64,000 nt of DNA from NCBI GenBank assembly GCA_947494675.1, contig CANLVP010000002.1, positions 186,001 to 250,000 on the forward strand. Reading direction: 5' to 3'. The notes under the pieces were generated by a model. The model saw only the letters and a list, made by a program, of their open reading frames with translations, was not told the DNA's origin and did no database searches. Numbering within the stretch: position 1 is the stretch's first letter; each line of letters starts with the position of its first letter. Source of the DNA: an uncultured Paracoccaceae bacterium. GTDB lineage: Bacteria > Pseudomonadota > Alphaproteobacteria > Rhodobacterales > Rhodobacteraceae. Position numbers and translations under genes: made by a program. This document shows positions 1-8,852 of the stretch, piece by piece.

Positions 1-22
1 CACCCCCTGCGGAGACGTTGCA

Positions 23-622
23 ATGATGTTAACCGAGCTGACCACTGTGCCACCCACTGTGCTGCCAGTGGCCCAATTCAAAAACCACTTGCGCTTGGGA
101 TCGGGGTTCTCTGATGACGGGTTGCAGGACGATATGCTGGACGGGTTCTTGCGTGCCGCATTGGCCGCAATCGAAGCGCGGACTGGCAAGATCCTGATTA
201 CGCGCGATTTTAGCTGGACGATTACCGCCTGGCGGGACGAACAGCGCCAGCCACTACCGCTTGCTCCGGTGCATGCGATTATCAGGATGGTGCTGGTGTC
301 GCGAAACGGCGACGAGGTGCTGGTGCCCGATCACCGGTATCAGCTGGAAAAAGATGATCAACGCCCGTCAGTCGTGGCGACGGCGAGTTGCCTGCCAAGC
401 ATTGCAAGCGGCGGCAGCCTGAAAGTTGAGGTTGTGGCAGGATATGGGTCTGAGTGGACCGATCTGCCGATTGATCTGCGTCAGGCGGTGATGATGCTGG
501 CCGCGCATTTTTACGAATACCGGCACGAGACGGCGCTGCATGGCGGCACGATGCCCTTTGGTGTCTCTGCCTTGATCGACCGTTACCGCACAGTGCGTCT
601 GTTCATGGGAAGCGGCCAATGA
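23..622 (+). CDS. Gene transfer agent head-tail adaptor (RcGTA g6-like)
   Basis: A 199-residue protein of the phage head-tail connector family, corresponding by position and length to g6 of the Rhodobacter capsulatus gene transfer agent (RcGTA). In that particle the adaptor sits on the portal at the head vertex. An N-terminal helical stretch (about 15-55) is followed by beta-rich sequence and a C-terminal helix ending in Arg-rich residues, as in the family. A GGAG lies 8 nt before the ATG at 23. It is first in a run of overlapping genes in canonical GTA order; the capsid, portal and terminase genes would lie left of the window. Family assignment is by sequence resemblance and strong synteny. 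Confidence 0.85.
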   Translation: MMLTELTTVPPTVLPVAQFKNHLRLGSGFSDDGLQDDMLDGFLRAALAAIEARTGKILITRDFSWTITAWRDEQRQPLPLAPVHAIIRMVLVSRNGDEVLVPDHRYQLEKDDQRPSVVATASCLPSIASGGSLKVEVVAGYGSEWTDLPIDLRQAVMMLAAHFYEYRHETALHGGTMPFGVSALIDRYRTVRLFMGSGQ

Positions 623-957
623 AGCCGCCTGTCCTGAACCGTCAGTTGACGCTGGAAGATAGCTACCGGGTGCCGGATGCGGCAGGGGGGTATTCCTCTG
701 ACTGGCAACCGCTTGGTCAAATCTGGGCGCAAGTCATCGCAGGCACTGGCAGTGAGCGTGCGGATAACGCCCTGCCACTGTCGCGGGTGCCTTACCGGAT
801 CACGGTGCGCGCGGCACCATTTGGGTCACCTGCGCGGCCACATGCTGGTCAGCGTTTTCGCGAGGTAGAGCGGATTTTCGCGATTACCGCCGTCACCGAA
901 CAGGACACAGCTGGCCGCTACCTGTTGTGCCAAGCGGTCGAAGAGGTGGCGGTATGA
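619..957 (+). CDS. Gene transfer agent head-tail stopper (RcGTA g7-like)
   Basis: A 112-residue protein of the phage head-tail joining (SPP1 gp16-like) family. It begins with the typical pattern of a short N-terminal strand followed by a D-x-x-G-G-Y turn (about residues 14-25) and is otherwise beta-rich. In RcGTA the equivalent protein is the stopper ring between adaptor and tail. Its ATG overlaps the stop of the preceding gene in an ATGA, which suggests translational coupling. Function comes from family knowledge and gene order. Confidence 0.82.
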   Translation: MKPPVLNRQLTLEDSYRVPDAAGGYSSDWQPLGQIWAQVIAGTGSERADNALPLSRVPYRITVRAAPFGSPARPHAGQRFREVERIFAITAVTEQDTAGRYLLCQAVEEVAV

Positions 958-1364
958 GTTATGCGCTTTCTTCGTCGCTTCAGGCGGCGGTCTATCAAAG
1001 GCTGGCCGCGGACACGGACCTTGCCGCCATTGTCGGCAGTGACATCTTCGATGCAATCCCGACGGGGGCCGTTCCCGCGATCTACGTGGCACTTGGCCCC
1101 GAAAAGGTGCGCGATGCTTCTGATGGATTGGGCGGCGGCGCTTGGCATGAGTTCACGATTTCGGTCGTGACAGAAAGTGCAGGGTTTACCCAAGCCAAGG
1201 AAGCTGCGGGGCTCGTGTCGGACGCCTTGGTGGATGCGGACCTCACACTGACGCGGGGCAAGCTGGTTGGGTTGCGGTTTCGCCGCGCCAAAGCCGCACG
1301 CGTCGGCACCGGTGACACCCGCAGGATTGACCTGACATTTCGCGCACGCGTCTCGGACGAGTAG
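954..1364 (+). CDS. Gene transfer agent tail terminator, DUF3168 (RcGTA g8-like)
   Basis: A 136-residue DUF3168 protein, the tail-terminator family that caps the tail tube where it meets the head. The start at 954 is chosen because it overlaps the previous stop in an ATGA and gives the usual N-terminus (M-S-Y-A-L); the frame is open upstream to 927 without a better start. The helix-strand pattern and the terminal R-x-D-L-x-F motif fit the family. Position between stopper and tail tube genes matches RcGTA. Confidence 0.82.
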   Translation: MSYALSSSLQAAVYQRLAADTDLAAIVGSDIFDAIPTGAVPAIYVALGPEKVRDASDGLGGGAWHEFTISVVTESAGFTQAKEAAGLVSDALVDADLTLTRGKLVGLRFRRAKAARVGTGDTRRIDLTFRARVSDE

Positions 1365-1393
1365 CGACATTCTCACAAACAAGGAGTGACAGC

Positions 1394-1810
1394 ATGGCTG
1401 CGCAAAACGGCAAAGACCTATTGATCAAGATCGACATGACGGGGGATCGTCTTTTTGAAAGCGCTGCTGGGCTGCGCGCCTCGCGGATCAGTTTCAACGC
1501 CGAAAGTGTCGACGTGACCAGCCTGGAAAGCGCTGGTGGTTGGCGAGAGCTGCTGGCGGGGGCAGGGGTCAAAACGGCGTCAATCTCGGGCTCTGGCATC
1601 TTCAAGGATGCGACAACCGACGAGCGTGTTCGGCAGGTGTTCTTTGATGGTGAGACGCCGTTTTTTCAGGTGATCATTCCTGATTTTGGCACCGTAGAAG
1701 GGGCGTTTCAGATTGCGTCTTTGGAATATGCGGGCACCCACGATGGCGAGACGACGTTTGAGATGTCGATGGCGTCTGCGGGTGAGCTGACCTTCGTTGC
1801 GTTGGTCTGA
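1394..1810 (+). CDS. Gene transfer agent major tail tube protein (RcGTA g9-like)
   Basis: A 138-residue phage major tail protein of the TP901-1 type. It opens with the common M-A-A-Q-N-G-K-D-L-L motif, has the conserved S-V-D-V-T-S segment near residues 37-43 and a beta-rich remainder. It should polymerise as the tail tube. A strong AAGGAGTG Shine-Dalgarno precedes the ATG and a 29-nt gap separates it from the previous gene, the longest gap so far in the cluster. That suits a protein needed in many copies. The stop overlaps the next start (TGATG). Confidence 0.86.
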   Translation: MAAQNGKDLLIKIDMTGDRLFESAAGLRASRISFNAESVDVTSLESAGGWRELLAGAGVKTASISGSGIFKDATTDERVRQVFFDGETPFFQVIIPDFGTVEGAFQIASLEYAGTHDGETTFEMSMASAGELTFVALV

Positions 1811-2124
1811 TGGCAAACCCGCTGGCAGGTGAGGTGACCGTCACGATTGATGGCAAGCCGCATATCGCAAAGCTGACCTTGGGCGCTTTGGCAGAGCTTG
1901 AGGCCACGCTGCAAGAGGCGAGCCTAATCGATTTGGTGCAGCGGTTCGAAAAAGGCCAATACGCCAGCCGCGATGTGATGGCCTTGATCGTCGCGGGATT
2001 ACGTGGCGGTGGTTGGGGCGGTCAGCCCTCTGACTTGCTCACGGCTGAAATCGCTGGTGGTCCGGTTGGGGCTGCACGGGTGGCAGCGCAGCTTTTGGCA
2101 CGCGCATTCACGCCCCCGGCCTGA
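1810..2124 (+). CDS. Gene transfer agent g10-like tail assembly chaperone
   Basis: A 104-residue protein of the GTA gp10 (phage tail assembly chaperone-like) family. It starts with a G-E-V-T-V-T-I-D-G-K beta hairpin, then a helix beginning L-T-L-G-A-L-A-E-L-E, which is characteristic of the family. In siphophages the gene pair between tail tube and tape measure encodes chaperones that coat the tape measure during assembly. Its ATG overlaps the previous stop. Role is inferred from position and family. Confidence 0.78.
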   Translation: MANPLAGEVTVTIDGKPHIAKLTLGALAELEATLQEASLIDLVQRFEKGQYASRDVMALIVAGLRGGGWGGQPSDLLTAEIAGGPVGAARVAAQLLARAFTPPA

Positions 2125-2128
2125 CCTA

Positions 2129-2329
2129 ATGGATTGGCCCGCCTTGATGAATGCCGGTTTGCATCACCTGCGCCTGACGCCTGACGTGTTCTGGCGTCTG
2201 ACACCGGCAGAGCTGTCGGTGATGTTGGGATTGGGTGGAAAAAGTCGGTCGCTCAATCGGGATCGGTTGAACGATTTGCTTCGGATTTATCCCGATGCGC
2301 CCCGCGAAAAGGATGGACAGAATGGATGA
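2129..2329 (+). CDS. Gene transfer agent g10.1-like tail assembly chaperone (rcc01693 family)
   Basis: A 66-residue protein resembling the small rcc01693-type GTA tail chaperone. The core is two helices with the conserved W-R-L-T-P-A-E-L segment near residues 22-29. The frame is open upstream to 2003, but that part overlaps g10 and encodes unrelated sequence, so the ATG at 2129, 4 nt after the g10 stop, is taken as the start. The 3' end overlaps the tape measure start by 8 nt. Placed by synteny. Confidence 0.75.
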   Translation: MDWPALMNAGLHHLRLTPDVFWRLTPAELSVMLGLGGKSRSLNRDRLNDLLRIYPDAPREKDGQNG

Positions 2330-2981
2330 TTTTGATCGGTTCGACGATCTGGAGGCCAACGTCAGCGCGCTTGAGCAGACGTTAGGGGATGCGTCCACGC
2401 TTGCGGCGAGTTTCGATGCAGAGCTGAAGGGCATGCAAGTCACCTTAGGCGAGACGACGCGCGATCTGGGCAACCTTGAAAGCGGTTTTGCCGGTGGGTT
2501 ACGCAAGGCTTTTGATGGCTTGATCTTTGATGGGATGAAGCTGTCAGATGCGCTGCATACCGTCGCGCAGTCGATGATTGATACCGCTTATTCGGCCGCG
2601 ATGAACCCGATCACGGATCACCTGGGCGGCTTGCTGTCCGATGGGATCAACACGGCGGTTTCGGGCATGATGCCCTATGCCAACGGTGCGCCGTTCAGTC
2701 AGGGGCGGGTGATGCCTTTTGCGCGCGGCGGGGTCGTCTCTGCCGCGACGACTTTCCCCATGCGCGGTGGCACGGGCCTGATGGGTGAGGCAGGGCCGGA
2801 GGCGATTATGCCGCTGGCGCGCGGTTCGGATGGCAAGCTTGGCGTGCGCGGTGGTGGGGGCGGTGCGGTCAACGTGACCATGAACATTTCGACCCCCGAT
2901 GCGCAGTCCTTCCAAAGGTCACAAGGGCAAATCGCGGCACAAATGGCGCGCGTCCTTGGGCGTGGTCAACGTAATCGCTGA
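2322..2981 (+). CDS. Gene transfer agent tape measure protein (RcGTA g11-like)
   Basis: A 219-residue phage tail tape measure protein, very short for a siphophage but normal for GTA, whose tail is about 50 nm. The N-terminal half (1-70) is an amphipathic coiled-coil-like region; the C-terminal half is Gly/Met-rich with F-A-R-G-G and G-E-A-G-P-E-A motifs (about 135-165) found at the end of tape measure proteins, then a Gly run near 183-190. The start at 2322 overlaps g10.1 by 8 nt; an in-frame ATG at 2313 is a less likely alternative. Confidence 0.82.
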   Translation: MDDFDRFDDLEANVSALEQTLGDASTLAASFDAELKGMQVTLGETTRDLGNLESGFAGGLRKAFDGLIFDGMKLSDALHTVAQSMIDTAYSAAMNPITDHLGGLLSDGINTAVSGMMPYANGAPFSQGRVMPFARGGVVSAATTFPMRGGTGLMGEAGPEAIMPLARGSDGKLGVRGGGGGAVNVTMNISTPDAQSFQRSQGQIAAQMARVLGRGQRNR

Positions 2982-2992
2982 AGGGATCAGAT

Positions 2993-3625
2993 ATGTCGTT
3001 TCATGAAGTACGCTTTCCCGCGAACCTGAGTTTTGGTGCGATTGGGGGGCCTGAGCGGCGGACCGAGGTGGTCACGTTGGCCAATGGGTTCGAAGAACGC
3101 AACACCCCCTGGGCACATTCCCGGCGGCGGTATGATGCGGGTATGGGGCTGCGGTCCTTGGATGAACTGGAGCAGTTGGTGTCGTTCTTTGAAGCGCGGC
3201 AAGGACAGCTGTTTGCATTCCGGTGGAAGGACTGGGGGGACTATAAATCGTCATGTCCGTCCGAAGATCTGTCGTCGTCTGACCAGATCATTCTGATCGG
3301 GGACGAGACCACCAAAAAGGTGCAGCTGACCAAGGCCTATGTCTCTGGCGATCAGACCTATCAGCGTCCGATCAGCAAGCCGGTTGAGGGAACTGTGCGC
3401 GTGTCGGTCGGAGGCGATGAAAAGCAGGACGGCATTGATTACACCGTCGATGTGACATCGGGCATTGTAACGTTCAGCCACCCGCCGGATCTTGGCGCGG
3501 TTGTGCGCGCGGGGTTCGAATTTGACGTGCCCGTGCGGTTTGATTCCGACCGGATCGCCACGGCGGTGGCCAGTTTTCAGGCCGGGCAAGCACCCTCGGT
3601 GCCGGTGATAGAGGTGCGGATATGA
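2993..3625 (+). CDS. Gene transfer agent distal tail protein, DUF2460 (RcGTA g12-like)
   Basis: A 210-residue DUF2460 protein. It begins M-S-F-H-E-V-R-F-P, the usual opening of the family, and contains the G-x-G-L-R-S-L-D-E-L segment (about 50-60). The RcGTA equivalent is the distal tail protein that joins the tube to the baseplate. An AAGGGATC stretch precedes the ATG. The stop overlaps the next start in an ATGA. Confidence 0.87.
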   Translation: MSFHEVRFPANLSFGAIGGPERRTEVVTLANGFEERNTPWAHSRRRYDAGMGLRSLDELEQLVSFFEARQGQLFAFRWKDWGDYKSSCPSEDLSSSDQIILIGDETTKKVQLTKAYVSGDQTYQRPISKPVEGTVRVSVGGDEKQDGIDYTVDVTSGIVTFSHPPDLGAVVRAGFEFDVPVRFDSDRIATAVASFQAGQAPSVPVIEVRI

Positions 3626-4503
3626 GTGCGGACGCCCTTTTCGAACATCTCAAGACCGGTGAGACGCGCGTTTGCCAATGCTGGGCGATTACGCGCAAAG
3701 ACGGCACGACCTATGGTTTCACCGATCACGACAATCCGCTCACGTTCGAAGGGATCACGTTTCTCGCCGACAGCGGGATGAGCGCCAAGGCCTTCGCCGC
3801 GAGCACGGGGTTGTCCGTCAATAACACCGAAAGCGTGGGTCTGTTGCAGTCAGATGTCATTGACGAAGCGGACATCGTGGCCGGTCGCTATGATGGGGCA
3901 ACGATCAAGACATGGCTCGTGCAATGGGATGCCGTGCAAAACCGGCAAGTGCGATTTGCCGGCACAATCGGTGAGATCACGCGTAAGGCTGGCCAATTCG
4001 AGGCTGAGCTTCGCGGGTTAACCGATGCGCTGAATCAGCCGCTCGGACGGTCGTATCTGCGCAGTTGCTCGGCTGTGCTGGGTGATACGGGATGTCAGTT
4101 CGACCTGAATGACCCGGCTTACCGTGTTATCACCGATGTCATCGAGGTCGAGGAAAACCGGAACTTTGTGATAGCTGCTAGTGCGTTTGTTGATCGTTGG
4201 TTTGAGCAGGGCAAATTGGCAGTGGTGTCAGGTGACGCGAAAGGCCTGACGGGGGCCATCAAGCATGATAAGAAGGAAGGCAATCGGCACCGCGTGACGC
4301 TTTGGCATCCGCTCCGGGCGGATGTGCAGGTGGGGGATACGCTGCGCCTTGATGCGGGTTGCGACAAACGTGCTGAGACCTGCCGCGTAAAGTTCGACAA
4401 CTTTGTCAATTTCCAAGGTTTCCCGGACATGCCGGGTGAAGACTGGTTGATGTCGGTGCCACGCTCGTCCGACGACAGTGACGGCGGGAGCCTTGTCCGG
4501 TGA
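3622..4503 (+). CDS. Gene transfer agent hub protein, DUF2163 (RcGTA g13-like)
   Basis: A 293-residue DUF2163 baseplate hub protein with an N-terminal DUF2163 domain (about 1-160) and a C-terminal phage-conserved domain (about 195-280). Four cysteines occur in two pairs: C149 and C158 (CX8C), and C247 and C254 (CX6C). This arrangement recalls the [4Fe-4S] cluster of the lambda tail protein gpL. As I recall, a cluster was also seen in the RcGTA hub structure; that recollection is not checked. It overlaps g12 by ATGA and g14 by GTGA. Confidence 0.86.
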   Translation: MSADALFEHLKTGETRVCQCWAITRKDGTTYGFTDHDNPLTFEGITFLADSGMSAKAFAASTGLSVNNTESVGLLQSDVIDEADIVAGRYDGATIKTWLVQWDAVQNRQVRFAGTIGEITRKAGQFEAELRGLTDALNQPLGRSYLRSCSAVLGDTGCQFDLNDPAYRVITDVIEVEENRNFVIAASAFVDRWFEQGKLAVVSGDAKGLTGAIKHDKKEGNRHRVTLWHPLRADVQVGDTLRLDAGCDKRAETCRVKFDNFVNFQGFPDMPGEDWLMSVPRSSDDSDGGSLVR

Positions 4504-4931
4504 GTCTCATCGTCGCCGAGGCCCGGCAGTGGATTGGCACGCCCTACATTCATCAGGCGTCAGTGCGTCAGGTGGGCTGCGATTGTCTTGGCCTGATCCG
4601 CGGGGTCTGGCGGTCGCTAAACGGAGCGGAACCTGAAGATGTGCCGCACTATACCCAAGACTGGGGTGAGCCGCAGGGCGAAGAGGTCCTGTGGCAAGCG
4701 GCTGCACGGCATCTGGTGGAAAAACCTATCGGCGCAGAGGCCGAAGAGGGGGACGTGCTGCTTTTTCGGATGAGGGCAGGCAGCATCGCGAAACACTTAG
4801 GCGTGCAGAGCGAAACCGGCATGACCGCGAAATTCATTCATGCCTACGCAAAACACGGCGTCCTGGAAAGCCCGCTGACGGGTCCATGGCAGCGCCGCAT
4901 CGCGGCACGATTTCAGTATCAAGAAGGATAA
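4500..4931 (+). CDS. Gene transfer agent baseplate cell-wall peptidase, NlpC/P60 (RcGTA g14-like)
   Basis: A 143-residue NlpC/P60 peptidase, the GTA protein that should cut peptidoglycan peptides during DNA delivery. The catalytic Cys is C29 in C-D-C-L-G-L and the likely catalytic His is H99 in A-K-H-L-G-V, with H114 as a candidate third polar residue. The start is GTG at 4500, overlapping the previous TGA; no ATG is available at this position. It is followed 6 nt later by the large baseplate gene. Confidence 0.88.
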   Translation: MSLIVAEARQWIGTPYIHQASVRQVGCDCLGLIRGVWRSLNGAEPEDVPHYTQDWGEPQGEEVLWQAAARHLVEKPIGAEAEEGDVLLFRMRAGSIAKHLGVQSETGMTAKFIHAYAKHGVLESPLTGPWQRRIAARFQYQEG

Positions 4932-4937
4932 ACCGAC

Positions 4938-7900
4938 ATGGCAACGATTGTCTTATCCGCCGCAGGCATGGCGCTTGGCGGGTCTATCGGTGGGTCCGTG
5001 CTTGGGCTGTCGATGGCCACCATTGGACGCGCGGCAGGTGCGGCCCTTGGGCGCACAATTGATCAGCGCATCTTGGGGTCTGGGTCTGAGCCGGTTGAGG
5101 TCGGTCGCGTTGATCGCTTCCGCCTGACCGCTGCCAGCGAAGGCATGGCCGTGGGGCAGGTCTTTGGTCGCATGCGCGTGCCCGGACAGGTGATCTGGGC
5201 CACGCAATTTGTCGAAACCGAAACGACGACAGGCGGTGGCAAGGGCGCAGGTCCACAACCGACCACAACTGAATTCAGCTACTCCGTCAGCATGGCCATC
5301 GCGCTTTGCGAAGGTGAGATCACACGGGTTGGTAGGGTCTGGGCGGACGGCACAGAAATCTCTCCATTGTCGCTCAATATGCGGGTCTACAAGGGGACGG
5401 CGGACCAGCAGCCAGATCCCAAAGTGCTTGCGGTAGAAGGCAACGGGAATGCTCCCGCATATCGCGGAATCGCTTATGTGGTCCTAGAGAATTTGCAGCT
5501 AGGTCAATTTGGCAATCGTGTCCCACAGCTGACGTTCGAGGTCATGCGCCCGTCTGAACCGGATGCGCCACGAGGCTTGGCCGATATCGCGCGGCAGGTC
5601 CGGGCGGTCGCCATGATCCCGGGAACCGGGGAATTTTCGCTGTCCAAAGAACCCGTGTACCTGAGCGGCGAATTTGGTGAGCAGGTTGCGATCAACGAAA
5701 ACACGCCGTCGGGTCAAAGCGATTTCATGACATCGACAACCGCGTTGAACGAAGAACTGCCCAACTGCGGGTCGGTGTCTTTGGTGGTGTCTTGGTTTGG
5801 GTCTGATCTGCGCTGTGGCAATTGCGAGGTGGCCCCGAAGGTCGAACAAACCACCTCAGAAGGTGACCCGACCCCGTGGGTGGTCGCTGGACAGGCCCGC
5901 GCCGGGGCAGGGGTCGTGCCCTTGCTGCAAGGACGCCCGGTCTATGGTGGCACGCCGTCGGATGCCTCTGTCATTGATGCGATCAAAGAGCTGCGTGGGC
6001 GTGGGCTTCGCCCCATGTTCTATCCGTTTATTCTAATGGAACAATTGGGAAGCAACACGCTACCTGATCCATGGAGCGATGAGGCGTCACAGCCCAAATT
6101 GCCATGGCGCGGGCGGATAACGACAAGCAAAGCACCGGGTCAGCCAGGTTCACCTGATGAAACCGCAGCCGCAGCCGCGCAGGTTGACGCGTTCTTTGGC
6201 ACGGCCCAACCTTCTGACTTTACGGTCAGCGGCGAAGAGGTGCTGTATTCAGGGCCAAGCGCATGGCGCTATCGCCGGTTCATTTTGCATTACGCACACC
6301 TTTGCGCGGCTGCAGGAGGCGTTTCCGCCTTCTGCATCGGATCAGAGATGGTGGCGCTGACACAAATCCGTGGGGCTGGTGGGAGCTTTCCTGCCGTTGA
6401 GGCCTTGCAGCAGCTGGCGGCAGAATGTCGGGCAATCTTGGGTCCCGATTGCAAGATCAGCTACGCGGCGGATTGGTCTGAGTATCACGGCTATCAGCCT
6501 GTTGGTACGGCAGATAAGCTGTTTCATCTTGATCCGCTCTGGGCCGATCCGAACATCGATTTCATCGGTATCGACAACTACATGCCGCTGTCTGATTGGC
6601 GGGATGGGCAAGACCACCTCGATGTGGACTGGGGGTCGATTTACAATCTGTCCTACCTCAAATCGAACATCGAAGGTGGGGAGGGATACGATTGGTATTA
6701 CCATTCCCCCGAGGCACGAGAAGCACAGATCCGCACGCCAATCACCGACGCAGACGGAGAGCCTTGGGTTTGGCGCTACAAGGATTTGCCGGGCTGGTGG
6801 TCCAACACCCACCACAATAGGATCAACGGTCAGAGACAGCAGGCCCCAACGGCATGGATTCCAGAATCCAAACCATTCTGGTTCACGGAATTTGGGTGTG
6901 CGGCCATCGACAAGGGCACCAACCAACCCAACAAATTTCTTGATCCAAAATCCTCTGAGTCGCTTTTGCCGTATTATTCCAACGGAATGCGCGATGATTT
7001 TATGCAGATGCAATATCTTCGGGCGTTTTATGGCTACTACGCGGTTGATGCCAACAATCCGTCCACGAACGTGGAATATGTTGGCCGCATGCTGAACATG
7101 TCGCGTGCGCACGTCTGGGCGTGGGACGCGCGGCCATTTCCGTTCTTCCCAAGCAATTCGACACTCTGGTCGGATGGGGACAACTACGCGCGCGGTCACT
7201 GGCTGAACGGCCGAACATCCTCGCGGACATTGGCGAGTGTCGTTTCAGAGGTGTGTGAACGGGCGGGGCTGTCTGACTACGATGTCAGCAAGCTCTATGG
7301 CTTGGTGCGCGGCTATACGATCTCGGACGTTGGTAGTGGGCGCGCGGCCTTGCAGCCATTGCTTTTGGCGTACGGGATCGAAGCGGTTGAGCGTGAGGGC
7401 AAGCTGGTCTTCTTCAATCGCGATGGGCATGCAGATGCCGTGCTGACCCAGGATGATCTGGCGCTGGACCCTGAGAAGGACACCTACGCCGAACATACCC
7501 GTGCGCCTGCAGCAGAGATCGCTGGCCGGGTGCAAGTTGGTTATCTGGATGCTGAGGCTGATTATGATGCGGCAGTGACGGAGACGATTCACCCTGACGA
7601 TCAAACGGTCACGGTGTCGCGCTCTGAGTTTCCGCTTGCGTTGACCCGTGCAGAGGGTGCGCGTATTGCCGCGCGTTGGACACATGAGGCGCGCGTGGCC
7701 AAGGACAGCGTGACCTTTGCCCTGCCGCCGTCGCAATCGGCGCTGGGCGCTGGCGACATTGTCGATTTGCAAGACGAGGGTCACGCAGGCCTATATCGGA
7801 TCGACCGCACAGAAGATGCGGGCATGATCATGGCCGAAGCGACGCGGGTCGATAGCGAGATTTATCTTCCGCAGCCGCAGATCGAAGAAGGCGCACGGCT

Positions 7901-8852
7901 GAAGCCGTTTGTGGCCCCAACGCCGGTTGAGGCGTTGTTTCTCGACCTGCCTTTGATGACCGGGGACGAGGTGCCGCACGAGCCGCATTTGGCCCTGACC
8001 GCCAACCCATGGCCCGGCGGTATCGCGCTTTATTCTTCGCCAACAGATAGCAACTTCATCCTGCAAGACATCATGCGATACCGGAGCGTCGTTGGTGTCA
8101 CCCGAAATGCGCTGCATGATGGCCCGACGGGGATTTGGGATCGTCGGCAGGTTGAGGTCAAACTTGTGGCTGGCACGTTGGCCTCTGCGACGCCGGAGGC
8201 CCTCTTTGCTGGTGCGAACACACTGGCGATCGGCGACGGAACGCCCGACAATTGGGAGGTGCTGCAATTCGCCAGTGCGGAGCTGGTTGATACACGCACC
8301 TATGTCCTTACCGGGCTTTTGCGCGGGCAGGCCGGGACCGATGGCATCATGCCGAACGTCTGGCCCGTCGGGTCCAAGGTCGTCTTGCTCAATGGCAGGC
8401 CAGAGCAAATCACGATCCCTACAGCGTCACGTGGCAACCCACGTCACTACCGCTATGGTCCCGTCAAACGGGCCGTCACGGATCGTAGTTTCCGCTATGT
8501 AGAGCACACGTTCAAAGGCAATGGCTATCGCCCTTACGCCGTCACTCATTTGCGTGCTGCCGCGGACGGAGCAGGGTTTGACATCAGCTGGATCCGGCGG
8601 ACCCGCATTGATGGTGACCTTTGGTCGGCCAACGATGTACCGTTGGGCGAAACAACAGAAAGCTACATTGTGCAGGTCAAACAGGGGAACAACGTCTTGC
8701 GAGAGGTCACACGCAGTTCACCAAGTTGGTCTTATAGCGCCTCCAATGTCGCAGCAGACACCGGCGGAAATGATTTTGTCGTGTCGGTCGCGCAGGTGTC
8801 AGATCGTTATGGGCCGGGGCCGTTCCGGGATCTCTTGGTTGCCGTGTCTTGA
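4938..8852 (+). CDS. Gene transfer agent megatron / host-specificity protein (RcGTA g15-like)
   Basis: A 1304-residue protein matching the RcGTA g15 megatron, the largest baseplate protein, which forms the tail tip. The N-terminus (1-45) is Gly/Ala-rich and hydrophobic. A GTA TIM-barrel-like domain spans about 440-740, with I-D-F-I-G-I-D-N-Y near 540 and F-W-F-T-E-F-G-C near 646, which look like a glycoside hydrolase scaffold. A phage tail tip domain follows (about 780-960), and the C-terminus is a variable Ig-like region likely to contact the receptor. The frame is intact with no frameshift. Confidence 0.9.
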   Translation: MATIVLSAAGMALGGSIGGSVLGLSMATIGRAAGAALGRTIDQRILGSGSEPVEVGRVDRFRLTAASEGMAVGQVFGRMRVPGQVIWATQFVETETTTGGGKGAGPQPTTTEFSYSVSMAIALCEGEITRVGRVWADGTEISPLSLNMRVYKGTADQQPDPKVLAVEGNGNAPAYRGIAYVVLENLQLGQFGNRVPQLTFEVMRPSEPDAPRGLADIARQVRAVAMIPGTGEFSLSKEPVYLSGEFGEQVAINENTPSGQSDFMTSTTALNEELPNCGSVSLVVSWFGSDLRCGNCEVAPKVEQTTSEGDPTPWVVAGQARAGAGVVPLLQGRPVYGGTPSDASVIDAIKELRGRGLRPMFYPFILMEQLGSNTLPDPWSDEASQPKLPWRGRITTSKAPGQPGSPDETAAAAAQVDAFFGTAQPSDFTVSGEEVLYSGPSAWRYRRFILHYAHLCAAAGGVSAFCIGSEMVALTQIRGAGGSFPAVEALQQLAAECRAILGPDCKISYAADWSEYHGYQPVGTADKLFHLDPLWADPNIDFIGIDNYMPLSDWRDGQDHLDVDWGSIYNLSYLKSNIEGGEGYDWYYHSPEAREAQIRTPITDADGEPWVWRYKDLPGWWSNTHHNRINGQRQQAPTAWIPESKPFWFTEFGCAAIDKGTNQPNKFLDPKSSESLLPYYSNGMRDDFMQMQYLRAFYGYYAVDANNPSTNVEYVGRMLNMSRAHVWAWDARPFPFFPSNSTLWSDGDNYARGHWLNGRTSSRTLASVVSEVCERAGLSDYDVSKLYGLVRGYTISDVGSGRAALQPLLLAYGIEAVEREGKLVFFNRDGHADAVLTQDDLALDPEKDTYAEHTRAPAAEIAGRVQVGYLDAEADYDAAVTETIHPDDQTVTVSRSEFPLALTRAEGARIAARWTHEARVAKDSVTFALPPSQSALGAGDIVDLQDEGHAGLYRIDRTEDAGMIMAEATRVDSEIYLPQPQIEEGARLKPFVAPTPVEALFLDLPLMTGDEVPHEPHLALTANPWPGGIALYSSPTDSNFILQDIMRYRSVVGVTRNALHDGPTGIWDRRQVEVKLVAGTLASATPEALFAGANTLAIGDGTPDNWEVLQFASAELVDTRTYVLTGLLRGQAGTDGIMPNVWPVGSKVVLLNGRPEQITIPTASRGNPRHYRYGPVKRAVTDRSFRYVEHTFKGNGYRPYAVTHLRAAADGAGFDISWIRRTRIDGDLWSANDVPLGETTESYIVQVKQGNNVLREVTRSSPSWSYSASNVAADTGGNDFVVSVAQVSDRYGPGPFRDLLVAVS

